This document shows, piece by piece, positions 1 through 6,535 of a DNA stretch of 6,797 nt. Numbering within the stretch: the stretch's first letter is position 1; each line of letters starts with the position of its first letter. The position numbers and the translations under genes are program-made. Under the pieces are notes generated by a model, which worked only from the letters and a program-made list of their open reading frames with translations, ran no database searches and was not told the origin of the DNA. Source of the DNA: Gemmatimonadota bacterium (GTDB taxonomy: Bacteria > Gemmatimonadota > Gemmatimonadetes > Gemmatimonadales > GWC2-71-9); NCBI GenBank assembly GCA_003220905.1, contig QHTS01000272.1:1-6797 (forward strand), read 5' to 3'.

Positions 1-997
1 AGTCTCGTCCGCCCTGCGCGCCGACGAGATCTTCCAGACCCTGGTCCGTCGGGTCGGGCATGCGTTCGGCCTCACCCATTGCTCGTTCGTGCTCACGGCC
101 CCGGGAGAAGACAAGGGACGCGTGGTCGCCGTGTACGAGAACCCGGCGATCCGCGACCTGCGGGTCGAGCTCGAGCGCTACCCGGAGATTCAGGAAGCGA
201 TCCGCACCGAACGGCCCGTCCTCATTCCGGACGTCCACGAGCATCCGCTCTTCGAGGCGATTCGCCGGCGCTGGCTGCAGCAGCGGATCGAGGTCAACGT
301 GCAGTCGGCAGTGGCGCTGCCTGTGTTCGTGCAGGGCCGCGCCGCGGGGGTGTTCTTCCTGCGCACCGTGCAGGGGGATCCCCAGCTCCGCTCCCAGGAC
401 GTCGCGTTCGCCAATACGATCGCCCAGGCCGCGGCGCGGGTGCTCGAGAACGAGGAGCGCCGGGCGGCGATCTATCGGCGGCAGATCAGCGCCGGCGTCA
501 CCGACGTGCTCACGGGCTGCGCCAGCCTCGACGCGCTGGACCGCCGCCTGCGCGACGAGTTCGAGCGCGCCCGGCGCTATTCCCTGCGGTTCGCGCTCGT
601 GGTACTCGACGTCGACCGGTTGCGGGACATCAACGAGCGGCTGGGCCAGCAGGCGGGCGACCGCGTGCTCGCGGATATCGGCGCCATGATGCAACGCGAG
701 ATCCGCGCCCCGGACTTCGTGGCGCGGTACGGAGGCGACGAGTTCGCGCTGGTGCTCCCGGAGACCGACACGCAGGGCGGCCGGCAGTTCGTGGAGCGGC
801 TGCGGCAGGTGTTGGCCCGCCACACCTTCCCGGACCTCCCGCGCGGGCAGGTCCCGAGTCTCACCGCAGGCGTCGTCGCGTTCCCGCACACGGAGGTGCT
901 GCGGCCCGAGGATCTATTCACACAGGTGGAGGCGGCGCTGGAGCGGGGTAAGAAGAGCGAGCCGGACCGGATCGGCGTCGCGAGTGGGAAGGGCTAG
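1..997 (+). CDS. GAF-GGDEF diguanylate cyclase, 5' end missing
   Basis: The frame is open from base 2 to the TAG at 995-997, giving 331 visible residues; the true start lies left of the window. An internal GTG at 89 falls inside the GAF domain and is not a credible start. Visible residues about 1-150 look like a GAF sensor domain, followed by a short helical linker and a GGDEF domain (about 160-325). The GGDEF part has DVLTG at its start, a metal-binding Asp in LDVD (D203), the guanine-binding Asn in DIN, the conserved GD, and an intact GGDEF at 244-248. An RAPD sequence (235-238), five residues before GGDEF, fits the RxxD inhibitory I-site. By family knowledge it should make cyclic di-GMP from two GTP and be feedback-inhibited. 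The GAF ligand is unknown, and further sensory or receiver domains may lie upstream. It converges on the ABC permease gene, so it is not part of that operon. Confidence 0.93.
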   Translation, partial: VSSALRADEIFQTLVRRVGHAFGLTHCSFVLTAPGEDKGRVVAVYENPAIRDLRVELERYPEIQEAIRTERPVLIPDVHEHPLFEAIRRRWLQQRIEVNVQSAVALPVFVQGRAAGVFFLRTVQGDPQLRSQDVAFANTIAQAAARVLENEERRAAIYRRQISAGVTDVLTGCASLDALDRRLRDEFERARRYSLRFALVVLDVDRLRDINERLGQQAGDRVLADIGAMMQREIRAPDFVARYGGDEFALVLPETDTQGGRQFVERLRQVLARHTFPDLPRGQVPSLTAGVVAFPHTEVLRPEDLFTQVEAALERGKKSEPDRIGVASGKG

Positions 998-2106
998 TCG
1001 AGCGTCTTGTGGAACCGTCGGACAGCGAGGACGATGAGCCCCACCGAAAATGCCAGCAGCACTACCACCTCCCGCCACAGCGCGTCCACCCCCACGCCCT
1101 TCAGCAGGATTCCTCGCAACACTTTGAGAAAGTGCGTCAGCGGCAGCAGGGCGCCGATCCACTGGAAGACGACCGGCATCGCCTGCCGCGGGAACATGAA
1201 CCCGGACAGGAGGATGTTGGGCAGCACGAAGAAGAAGCTGACCTGCATCGCCTGTTGCTGCGTGCGCACGAGCGTGGAAATGAGCAGGCCGAGCGAGAGG
1301 CTGGCCACGACGAAGATCAACGCGATGGCGTAGAGCAGCAGCACGTTGCCGGTCAGGGGCACGTCGAAGACGACCCGGCCCAAAACGAGCACGGCGGTCA
1401 TCTGGATGAGGCCGACACCCACGTAGGGCGCGATCTTGCCGAGCATCAGCTCCGTCTTCGTGATCGGCGTCACGATGAGCTGCTCGAGCGTGCCGCGCTC
1501 TCGCTCGCGCACGATCGCCATGGCCGTGATCAGAACCATCGTGATGGTCAAGATCACGCCCACCAGCCCCGGCACGATGTAATTGGGGCTGCGCAGTCCC
1601 GGATTGTAGCGCGGCCGCACGCGCGCCTCCACACGGGCAGTCGTGGCGCCGGCCCCGCGACGCAGCAGCTCGAGATTCCGCACCTGGGCGACGGCGGACG
1701 CGGCCGAGATGGCGGACTGGGACGCGAGCGGATCGGAGGCGTCGACAATCACTTGGATCGTCGCCGACGGGCCGCGCGCGAGGGCCCGCGGGTAGTCGTA
1801 GGGAACGATGATGCCGGCCTGCGCGTCACCGCGGTCGATCGCGCGATCGAGCGCCGACCGGTCGTCGACGTGCGCGACGATGCGGAAGTTGCCTGTATTC
1901 ACGAACGCGGCGATCAAGTCCCGACTCTGCGGCGTGCGCGATTCGTCGACCACGACGGTAGGCAGGTTCCGCACGTCGGTCTGGATCGCGAAGCCGAAGA
2001 GCAGGAGCTGAACCACCGGGATCCCGATCATGATGCCCAACGTGAGGCGGTCCCGGCGCATCTGAATGAATTCCTTGCGGAACATCGGCCAGAAGCGCGC
2101 GATCAC
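994..2106 (-). CDS. ABC-2 type exporter permease (YbhS/YbhR/YhhJ-like)
   Basis: This 370-residue protein has the ABC-2 exporter layout. There is a cytoplasmic N-terminus (FRKEFIQMRRD), TM1 at about 22-41, a large extracytoplasmic segment (about 42-175), then about five membrane segments to the C-terminus. Family marks are NP...YIVPGLVG before TM2 (168-183) and RERERGTLEQL (200-210) in the cytoplasmic loop that contacts the ATPase. The length matches the usual 365-380 residues. The GTG start at 2106 overlaps the ATPase stop in GTGA; the frame stays open further upstream, but that part is the shadow of the ATPase gene. No Shine-Dalgarno is visible, so translational coupling is likely. It should form the membrane channel of an exporter with the adaptor and ATPase encoded just upstream. 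YbhGFSR-type systems have two permeases; only one is present here, so a homodimer is inferred. The substrate cannot be told from sequence. Confidence 0.93.
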   Translation of the reverse strand: MIARFWPMFRKEFIQMRRDRLTLGIMIGIPVVQLLLFGFAIQTDVRNLPTVVVDESRTPQSRDLIAAFVNTGNFRIVAHVDDRSALDRAIDRGDAQAGIIVPYDYPRALARGPSATIQVIVDASDPLASQSAISAASAVAQVRNLELLRRGAGATTARVEARVRPRYNPGLRSPNYIVPGLVGVILTITMVLITAMAIVRERERGTLEQLIVTPITKTELMLGKIAPYVGVGLIQMTAVLVLGRVVFDVPLTGNVLLLYAIALIFVVASLSLGLLISTLVRTQQQAMQVSFFFVLPNILLSGFMFPRQAMPVVFQWIGALLPLTHFLKVLRGILLKGVGVDALWREVVVLLAFSVGLIVLAVRRFHKTLD

Positions 2107-2843
2107 GACTCGGCCCGCTGCTGCAGGATGATGAAGGCGTCCTCGAGCGTCCCCCCCGGCCCGACCACCTGCGCCGCCACTTCGGCGGGCGTGCCGAGCG
2201 CGATCAGGTGGCCGCCGCTCATCATCGCGATGCGCCCGCACCGCGCGGCCTCGTCCATGTAGTGCGTCGTGACGATGACCGTCGTTCCATGCTGCGCCAA
2301 ATCGTGGATCATGTGCCAGAAGTCCCGGCGCGCGGCAGGATCGACCCCCGCGGTCGGCTCGTCCAGGAAGAGCACGTCGGGCCGGTGCAGCAGCGCGCAG
2401 CCCAGCGCGAGCCGCTGCTTCCACCCGCCCGAGAGCTGCCCGGCCAGCTGCCCGAGCCGGGGCTGCAGGCCGAGCAAGGCGACCACCTCCGACACGCGGG
2501 TGGCGAGCGCGGCCTCGCGCAGCCCATAGATGCCGCCGTAGAACCCGAGGTTCTCGGCCGCGGTGAGGTCCTCGTACAGCCCGAACCGCTGGCACATGTA
2601 GCCGATGTGCTGCCGGATCCGCTCGGGGGCGACGCGTACGTCGATCCCGGCGACCACCGCGGTTCCCTCCGAGGGATCGAGCAGGCCGCACAGCATGCGG
2701 ATCGTCGTCGTCTTGCCCGACCCGTTGGGGCCCAGCAGGCCGAACACTTCCCCCTCGTCGATCCGCAAGTTGAGATGCGAGACTGCCGTCAGCGTGGCGA
2801 ACCGGCGCGTCAGGTCGCGGGTTTCCACGGCGGCCAGCGTCAC
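2103..2843 (-). CDS. ABC exporter ATP-binding protein (YbhF/CcmA-like)
   Basis: This 246-residue nucleotide-binding subunit has every motif intact: Walker A GPNGSGKTT (38-46), Q-loop Gln85 in YMCQRFGLY, signature LSGGWKQ (137-143), Walker B VLFLDEP (157-163) with catalytic Glu162, D-loop GVD, and H-loop His194 in TTHYMDEA. The Trp in the signature and the TTHYMDEA sequence are typical of ATPases paired with ABC-2 permeases in drug-type exporters. Unlike E. coli YbhF it carries one ATPase domain, so it should act as a homodimer. The GTG start at 2843 overlaps the adaptor stop (GTGA, 2840-2843), and its own stop overlaps the permease GTG (2103-2106). It powers the exporter formed with those two neighbours at the cytoplasmic face of the inner membrane. 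The family is certain; the substrate is not. Confidence 0.95.
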   Translation of the reverse strand: MTLAAVETRDLTRRFATLTAVSHLNLRIDEGEVFGLLGPNGSGKTTTIRMLCGLLDPSEGTAVVAGIDVRVAPERIRQHIGYMCQRFGLYEDLTAAENLGFYGGIYGLREAALATRVSEVVALLGLQPRLGQLAGQLSGGWKQRLALGCALLHRPDVLFLDEPTAGVDPAARRDFWHMIHDLAQHGTTVIVTTHYMDEAARCGRIAMMSGGHLIALGTPAEVAAQVVGPGGTLEDAFIILQQRAES

Positions 2844-3712
2844 GAAAGGAGCTCGATCTCGAGGGTCACCGGCATTCCCGCCTTGAGTCGCCCGCCCACG
2901 TCCTGGCTATCCGTCTCGACCTTGATCCCGAACACGATGTCGGCTCGTTCGCGCTCGGTTAGCGCCGCCCGGGGCGTGAACTCCGCACGCGATCCGATTT
3001 CCACGATTCGGCCTGAGAACGAGCGGTCGTAGCCGTCAAGCCGCACGGTAATGGATTGGCCGACCTTGAGCCGGGCAATGAACCGATCGCCCACGTATGC
3101 ACGGATCCACGGGCGGTGCACGAGGCCGATGGAAACGACCGGCACGCCGGCCGACACCGCCTCGCCAGGATCGGCGAAGCGGGTCAGCACGACACCGTCC
3201 TCGGGTGCGATGACGGTCAGCTGCTCGCGGATCGCCTCGGTCGCGCGTAACCCGGCGCGCGCTGCCGCCGAGTCGCCCGTCGCGGCCCGGACCGCCTGGA
3301 GTCGGGCGGCGGCGGCGACGGCCGCGGCCCCCAGATTCTCGTACTGCTGTTCCGAGATGACGCCGCTCTGATGCAGCGGTGCCGCGCGGCGCAGGTCGTT
3401 GGCCGCACGCTGGCTATCGGCCACCGCGGCCGCGATCTCCGATGCGCGCGCGGCGGCGGCCTCCGCCTGCGCCCGGCGCTGGCTGATCAGTGCCTCGAGC
3501 CCCGGCTGCTCGAGCACCGCGATCGTGTCGCCCCGATGCACGGTGTCGCCTTCGTCCTTGAGGAGCCGCGCCAGCCGGCCGGACGCGAGGGGGGCGAGCT
3601 GGAGCTCGCGGATCTCGACGGTCCCGCTCACGCGCAGCGTGTCGCCGTGGCGGCGACACCCCGAGCCGAGGGCGACGGCGGCGAGCGCGAAGGCCTGCGC
3701 GGTTCTGCTCAC
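2840..3712 (-). CDS. HlyD/YbhG-type periplasmic adaptor, putative lipoprotein
   Basis: This 290-residue membrane fusion protein has a short hydrophobic N-terminus ending LGSGC, which fits a permissive lipobox with Cys19 as the acylation site. The -3 residue is Gly, not the usual Leu, so lipidation is likely but not certain. Next come the first biotinyl-lipoyl half (about 38-70), an Ala/Arg-rich alpha-hairpin coiled coil (about 72-165), the second lipoyl half with APEDGVV (169-175), and a beta-barrel region. AEFTPR (243-248) and the C-terminal GMPVTLEI sequence are characteristic of YbhG-like adaptors. It should bridge the inner-membrane ABC exporter towards the outer membrane; no outer-membrane channel gene is in the window. 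The GTG start at 3712 lies 13 bp after the EnvC-like stop and is chosen because it begins the signal sequence. No Shine-Dalgarno is evident. Its stop overlaps the ATPase start. Confidence 0.92.
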   Translation of the reverse strand: MSRTAQAFALAAVALGSGCRRHGDTLRVSGTVEIRELQLAPLASGRLARLLKDEGDTVHRGDTIAVLEQPGLEALISQRRAQAEAAAARASEIAAAVADSQRAANDLRRAAPLHQSGVISEQQYENLGAAAVAAAARLQAVRAATGDSAAARAGLRATEAIREQLTVIAPEDGVVLTRFADPGEAVSAGVPVVSIGLVHRPWIRAYVGDRFIARLKVGQSITVRLDGYDRSFSGRIVEIGSRAEFTPRAALTERERADIVFGIKVETDSQDVGGRLKAGMPVTLEIELLS

Positions 3713-3725
3713 GCTGCGCGCGACG

Positions 3726-4973
3726 TCAGCGTCGCGTCTTCAGCCAGTTGACGGGGTCGAGGGCGATGCCGCCCTGGCCCCGGATCTCGAAGTGCAGGTG
3801 GGGTCCCTGATCGCTCGACCCGCCCCCCACATGGCCGAGGATCTGCCCTTTGGTGACGCGCTCCCCTTTGGCGACTGTCGCGTCATTCAGGTAGCCGTAG
3901 AAGCTGTAATAGCCGCCGCCGTGATCGACCAGAACGGATTTGAGGTAGGTGCCGAGGGGTCCCGCAAGGCTCACGGTGCCGCCCGCGATGCTGCGGACGG
4001 GGGTGCCGGCCGGCGCCGCGATTCCGATGCCGTGCCACGGCAGGCGGGTGTTGTTCGGGCCTGTGGCGGTGCCGAACTGGTACACGATGCGCCCTTGCAC
4101 GGGCCAGTCGAGCTGGCCCAGGTCCGCGGTGGTGATGGCGGCGGCGGCAGTGGCGGCGCCGCGGGCTTCCGCCTCACGCCGGGCGCGCTCGAGGGCCACG
4201 ATGCGGTCGTTCAGGCTCTTCTCGTCGCGCTCGAGCTCGGACAGGCGCTGCAAGGCCTCCCGCGCACTGCGCCGCGTCTCGCGCAGCGACGTCTGCCGCT
4301 CGCGCTCGAGCGCCAGGTAGCGGTCCAACTCTTCCGTGCGCTCGTTCTTGCGCCTTCCCAGCACGTCGCGCGCGTCGACCAGCGTCTGCCGCTCCCGGCC
4401 GATGCGCCGCTGCAGCTTCGACATGTCGTTCGCCAGCAGGCGATCCTGCCGGCTCACCAGGTACAGGTACTTGTAGCGCGACAGCAGGTCGCCGAAGCTC
4501 TCCGCCGCGAGCAGCACCTGGTACCCGTACAGCGCCCCGCGCTTCGAGATGTCGACGAGGCGCCGCTCGAGCACGGCGCGCTTCTCGGCGAGCGCGTTCT
4601 GGGCGAGCAGCAGGTCGACGGTGGTCCGGTCGATCTGGTCCGACAGCGCATAGATCTGGCGGTCCAGCTCGTTCACGATGCGATTGGTGGTCTCTTTTTG
4701 TCGCTCGATGTTCGCGAGCTCGTCGGAGAGCGAGTGCACCTGCGTGCGCAGCCGCTCGAGCTGCTGCTCGACGTCCGACCGCTCGCGGCGGATGCCTTCC
4801 AATCGTTGCTGGTTGTCGCGGAGCTGTTGGTCGAAAGGCTGGGGGCGCTGGGAGGCAAGAGACGTAGCACAAAAGGCGTAGCACAACATCGTCACGCAAA
4901 AGCGTCGCGCAAAGACGTGGACGTATTGACGTTTCTGCGTGACGCCTTTGCGCGACGTCTTTGTGCTACGCAT
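3726..4973 (-). CDS. envC: EnvC-like murein hydrolase activator (coiled coil + degenerate LytM/M23)
   Basis: This is a 415-residue protein if started at the ATG at 4973. It has a basic N-region, a short hydrophobic stretch (25-40) with likely cleavage after SLA (Ala40), and a long charged coiled coil (about 45-275). The segment at 154-180, with ESFGDLLSRYKYL and RQDRLL, is typical of EnvC/CwlO/PcsB-type proteins. A LytM domain spans about 288-412. The first zinc motif reads PWHGIGI, with Trp313 where a His ligand is expected and Gly317 where Asp is expected; the usual YxH reads YGY (Tyr361). Only the last motif, HLH (392-394), survives. It is therefore probably not a hydrolase but a periplasmic activator of amidases driven by FtsEX, encoded just upstream. 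The start is uncertain: ATG 4889 (Met29) and GTG 4895 are alternatives but would leave a very short signal without positive charge. The first 40 or so residues are encoded by a repeat element. The symbol denotes similarity, not proven orthology. Confidence 0.9.
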   Translation of the reverse strand: MRSTKTSRKGVTQKRQYVHVFARRFCVTMLCYAFCATSLASQRPQPFDQQLRDNQQRLEGIRRERSDVEQQLERLRTQVHSLSDELANIERQKETTNRIVNELDRQIYALSDQIDRTTVDLLLAQNALAEKRAVLERRLVDISKRGALYGYQVLLAAESFGDLLSRYKYLYLVSRQDRLLANDMSKLQRRIGRERQTLVDARDVLGRRKNERTEELDRYLALERERQTSLRETRRSAREALQRLSELERDEKSLNDRIVALERARREAEARGAATAAAAITTADLGQLDWPVQGRIVYQFGTATGPNNTRLPWHGIGIAAPAGTPVRSIAGGTVSLAGPLGTYLKSVLVDHGGGYYSFYGYLNDATVAKGERVTKGQILGHVGGGSSDQGPHLHFEIRGQGGIALDPVNWLKTRR

Positions 4974-4983
4974 CCGCGTGACG
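4863..4983. repeat. 13-bp tandem units in two opposed arrays (inverted repeat element)
   Basis: On the + strand, units start at 4863 (14 bp), 4877, 4890 and 4903, for example CGTCACGCAAAAG and CGTCGCGCAAAGA. On the - strand, units of the same kind occupy 4932-4944, 4945-4957, 4958-4970 and 4971-4983, for example CGTCGCGCAAAGG and CGTAGCACAAAGA. The spacing is 13 bp apart from the first unit. The consensus is about CGTCRCGCAAARR, with a CGTAGCACAAARR variant on both sides. The element fills the ftsX/envC-like junction and runs into the EnvC-like coding sequence. Short CGCAAAG-rich tandem repeats occur in many bacterial genomes, but I cannot name this family. Confidence 0.9.
4876..4971 (-). other. 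Long imperfect hairpin in the ftsX-envC-like transcript
   Basis: Arms 4876-4918 and 4929-4971 are complementary at 35 of 43 positions without gaps, around a 10-nt loop. This follows from the opposed 13-bp arrays. In the mRNA it would start right after the ATG at 4973 and contain the alternative starts at 4895 and 4889. It could therefore limit translation of the EnvC-like gene, protect the upstream ftsEX message, or do nothing. The pairing is read from sequence; the regulatory role is inference. It lacks the U-tract of an intrinsic terminator. Confidence 0.55.
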
Positions 4984-4987
4984 CCTC
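4984..4987 (-). promoter_or_regulatory. Possible Shine-Dalgarno (GAGG) for the EnvC-like gene
   Basis: GAGG lies 10 nt before the ATG at 4973 and overlaps the ftsX TGA. It is the only reasonable ribosome-binding match at this junction and supports the upstream start over the ATG at 4889 and the GTG at 4895, which have no such sequence in front. The spacing is slightly long and the match only four bases, so support is modest. Confidence 0.4.
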
Positions 4988-5843
4988 ATACTCTGCGCAA
5001 ATGCCTGCCAACCGAGGCGGCACTCCCAAACAGGCCAATGAGAGTACCGAAGCCAACAATGGCGAGCGCCTGCACGGTGGAGAAGAACGCCGCCTGGATG
5101 AGCCAGCGGTTGATGAGGGTGTACGCGCCGTAAGAGAGCCCGACCGCTACGAGTCCGCCCAGCATCCCTTTGATCGCCCCTTGCAGCAGGAACGGGCGGC
5201 GGATGAAGCCGTTGGTGGCGCCCACGAGCCGCATGATGGCGATCTCGCGGCTGCGCTGCAGCACGGCCATGCGGATCGTGGTGCCGATGATGATGATGGC
5301 CACCACCGCGAACGCCGCGCCCACCACGAGCCCCACGGCCGCGGCGATCTGCCGCAGCCGGTCGAGCTTCTCCACCCAATCGCGCCCGAACCGCACGTCG
5401 TCCACGAACCCGAACCCGCGTAGCCGGTCGGCGACGTCGTTGACGTGCTCGGCGTCGCGGAACCGGGGCTTGAGCTTCACCTCGATGGACGCGGGGAGTG
5501 GATTGCGCTCGAGCTCCTGCAGCACGTCGCGGAACTCGACGAGCTCGGCCCGCGCTCGCGCCAGCGCCGAGTCCTCGCTCACGTAGACGGCCGAGTACAC
5601 TTCCGGGAACGCCTCGATGTCCTTTTCGGCGAGGGTGATGGATTCGATCGGCGTGCCGGGCAGGAGGTAGGCCACGATCTCGACACGCTCGGCTACCCCG
5701 CGCAGCGCATCCTGCAGGTTCACGGCCACGAGCCCGAACAGGCCGACCACGAACAGCGAGAACGCGATGGTCGTCACCGAGAGCGCCGAGAGCAGCGGGG
5801 CGCGCCGGAAGGCGAGCAGGGCTTCGCGAATCGTCAAATTCAC
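4986..5843 (-). CDS. ftsX: cell division protein FtsX (permease-like)
   Basis: This 285-residue protein has the FtsX topology: a cytoplasmic N-terminus, TM1 (about 19-43), an extracytoplasmic domain of about 120 residues (45-165), TM2 (166-190), a cytoplasmic coupling segment REIAIMRLVGATNGFIRRPF (199-218), TM3 (about 222-245) and TM4 (about 257-278). NPLPASIEV (114-122) in the extracytoplasmic domain is a strong FtsX mark. With FtsE it forms the divisome ABC complex, which works as a mechanotransmitter and not a transporter; the extracytoplasmic domain binds the coiled coil of EnvC-type partners. The GTG start at 5843 overlaps the ftsE stop as GTGA. The stop, TGA at 4988-4986, is 12 bp before the EnvC-like ATG and immediately adjoins the repeat element. 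Confidence 0.96.
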   Translation of the reverse strand: MNLTIREALLAFRRAPLLSALSVTTIAFSLFVVGLFGLVAVNLQDALRGVAERVEIVAYLLPGTPIESITLAEKDIEAFPEVYSAVYVSEDSALARARAELVEFRDVLQELERNPLPASIEVKLKPRFRDAEHVNDVADRLRGFGFVDDVRFGRDWVEKLDRLRQIAAAVGLVVGAAFAVVAIIIIGTTIRMAVLQRSREIAIMRLVGATNGFIRRPFLLQGAIKGMLGGLVAVGLSYGAYTLINRWLIQAAFFSTVQALAIVGFGTLIGLFGSAASVGRHLRRV

Positions 5844-6535
5844 GGCGTCGCTGCCTGGTCGCGGGGCTCGTCCACGGCGGAGTCGTACACCAGCGCTCCC
5901 TCCTGGAGCTCGATCACGCGGTAGGGCGCCTGGCGCACCAGGTCGAGGTCGTGCGTGGCCATCACGACCGCGGTGCCGCTGGCGTTGATGTCGCGCAGCA
6001 GCTGGAACACGCCGCGCGTGGCCCGCTCGTCCAGGTTGCCCGTCGGCTCGTCGGCGAGCAGAACACTCGGTTCGTTCACCAGCGCGCGCGCGATGGCGAC
6101 GCGCTGCTGCTCGCCGCCCGACAGCTCGCGGGGGTAGGCTTGCGCCTTGGCGGCGAGCCCGACCTGCGTGAGGACCCGCATCACGCGCGCCGGGATCGAC
6201 GAGCGCCGTGCGCCGGTCACTTCGAGCGCGAAGGCGACGTTCTCCTCGGCGGGGCGGTCCTCGAGAAGGCGGAAATCCTGGAACACGATGCCGAGGCGGC
6301 GGCGTAGCATCGGGACGTCCCGAGGCCGCAGCTCCGCCACGTTGAAGCCCGAGACGCGCACCTCGCCGCTCGTCACCGGCTCTTCGGCGTAGACCAGCTT
6401 GAGGACGGTGGACTTGCCGGCGCCTGAGTGGCCGGTGAGGAACACGAACTCGCCCTTCGCGATGTGGAACGACACATCCTTCAGGGCGAGCCCCCCCTTG
6501 GGGAAGGCCTTGAAGACATTCGTGAACTTGATCAC
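5840..6535 (-). CDS. ftsE: cell division ATP-binding protein FtsE
   Basis: This 231-residue ABC ATPase has Walker A GHSGAGKST (35-43), which is the FtsE-typical form, Q-loop VFQDFRLL (Gln86), signature LSGGEQQRVAIARAL (138-152), Walker B VLLADEP (158-164), GNLD, and H-loop ATHD (His195). Length and motifs match FtsE. It supplies ATP-driven conformational change to FtsX and, through it, to the periplasmic EnvC-like partner at the division septum. The GTG at 6535 is chosen because it follows directly on the TAA of the upstream gene in the same frame, so no earlier start is possible. No Shine-Dalgarno is seen in front, so expression probably relies on reinitiation after the upstream gene. The C-terminal tail beyond about residue 215 is divergent. 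Confidence 0.97.
   Translation of the reverse strand: MIKFTNVFKAFPKGGLALKDVSFHIAKGEFVFLTGHSGAGKSTVLKLVYAEEPVTSGEVRVSGFNVAELRPRDVPMLRRRLGIVFQDFRLLEDRPAEENVAFALEVTGARRSSIPARVMRVLTQVGLAAKAQAYPRELSGGEQQRVAIARALVNEPSVLLADEPTGNLDERATRGVFQLLRDINASGTAVVMATHDLDLVRQAPYRVIELQEGALVYDSAVDEPRDQAATP

Noticed and set aside
60..951. Two overlapping + strand frames (60-689 and 79-951) over the GAF-GGDEF gene
   Set aside because: Their products are Arg/Ser/Pro- or Arg/Gly-rich with no domain; the third frame carries intact GAF and GGDEF domains.
1009..2262. A 417-codon open frame on the + strand over the permease gene
   Set aside because: The product is rich in His, Arg, Asp and Gln with no domain, as expected for the complement of a membrane-protein gene; the permease on the other strand has clear family motifs.
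2107..2691. N-terminal extension of the permease frame to 2691
   Set aside because: The extension overlaps the ATPase gene in another frame and is Arg/Ala-rich without similarity; the GTG at 2106 begins a normal ABC-2 N-terminus.
4926..4949. TTGACG at 4926-4931 as a promoter -35 box
   Set aside because: No acceptable -10 box follows at 16-18 bp on the + strand, it points against the operon, and the bases belong to the repeat element.
4876..4971. Intrinsic transcription terminator
   Set aside because: No U-run follows the hairpin on either strand, and it lies inside an apparently continuous operon and partly within a coding sequence.
4863..4983. CRISPR array
   Set aside because: Units are 13 bp, directly adjacent without unique spacers, and change orientation in the middle.
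3399..5423. A 674-codon open frame on the + strand across the adaptor, EnvC-like and ftsX genes
   Set aside because: It is antisense to three well-supported genes, its translation shows no recognisable domain, and long antisense open frames are common at this GC content.
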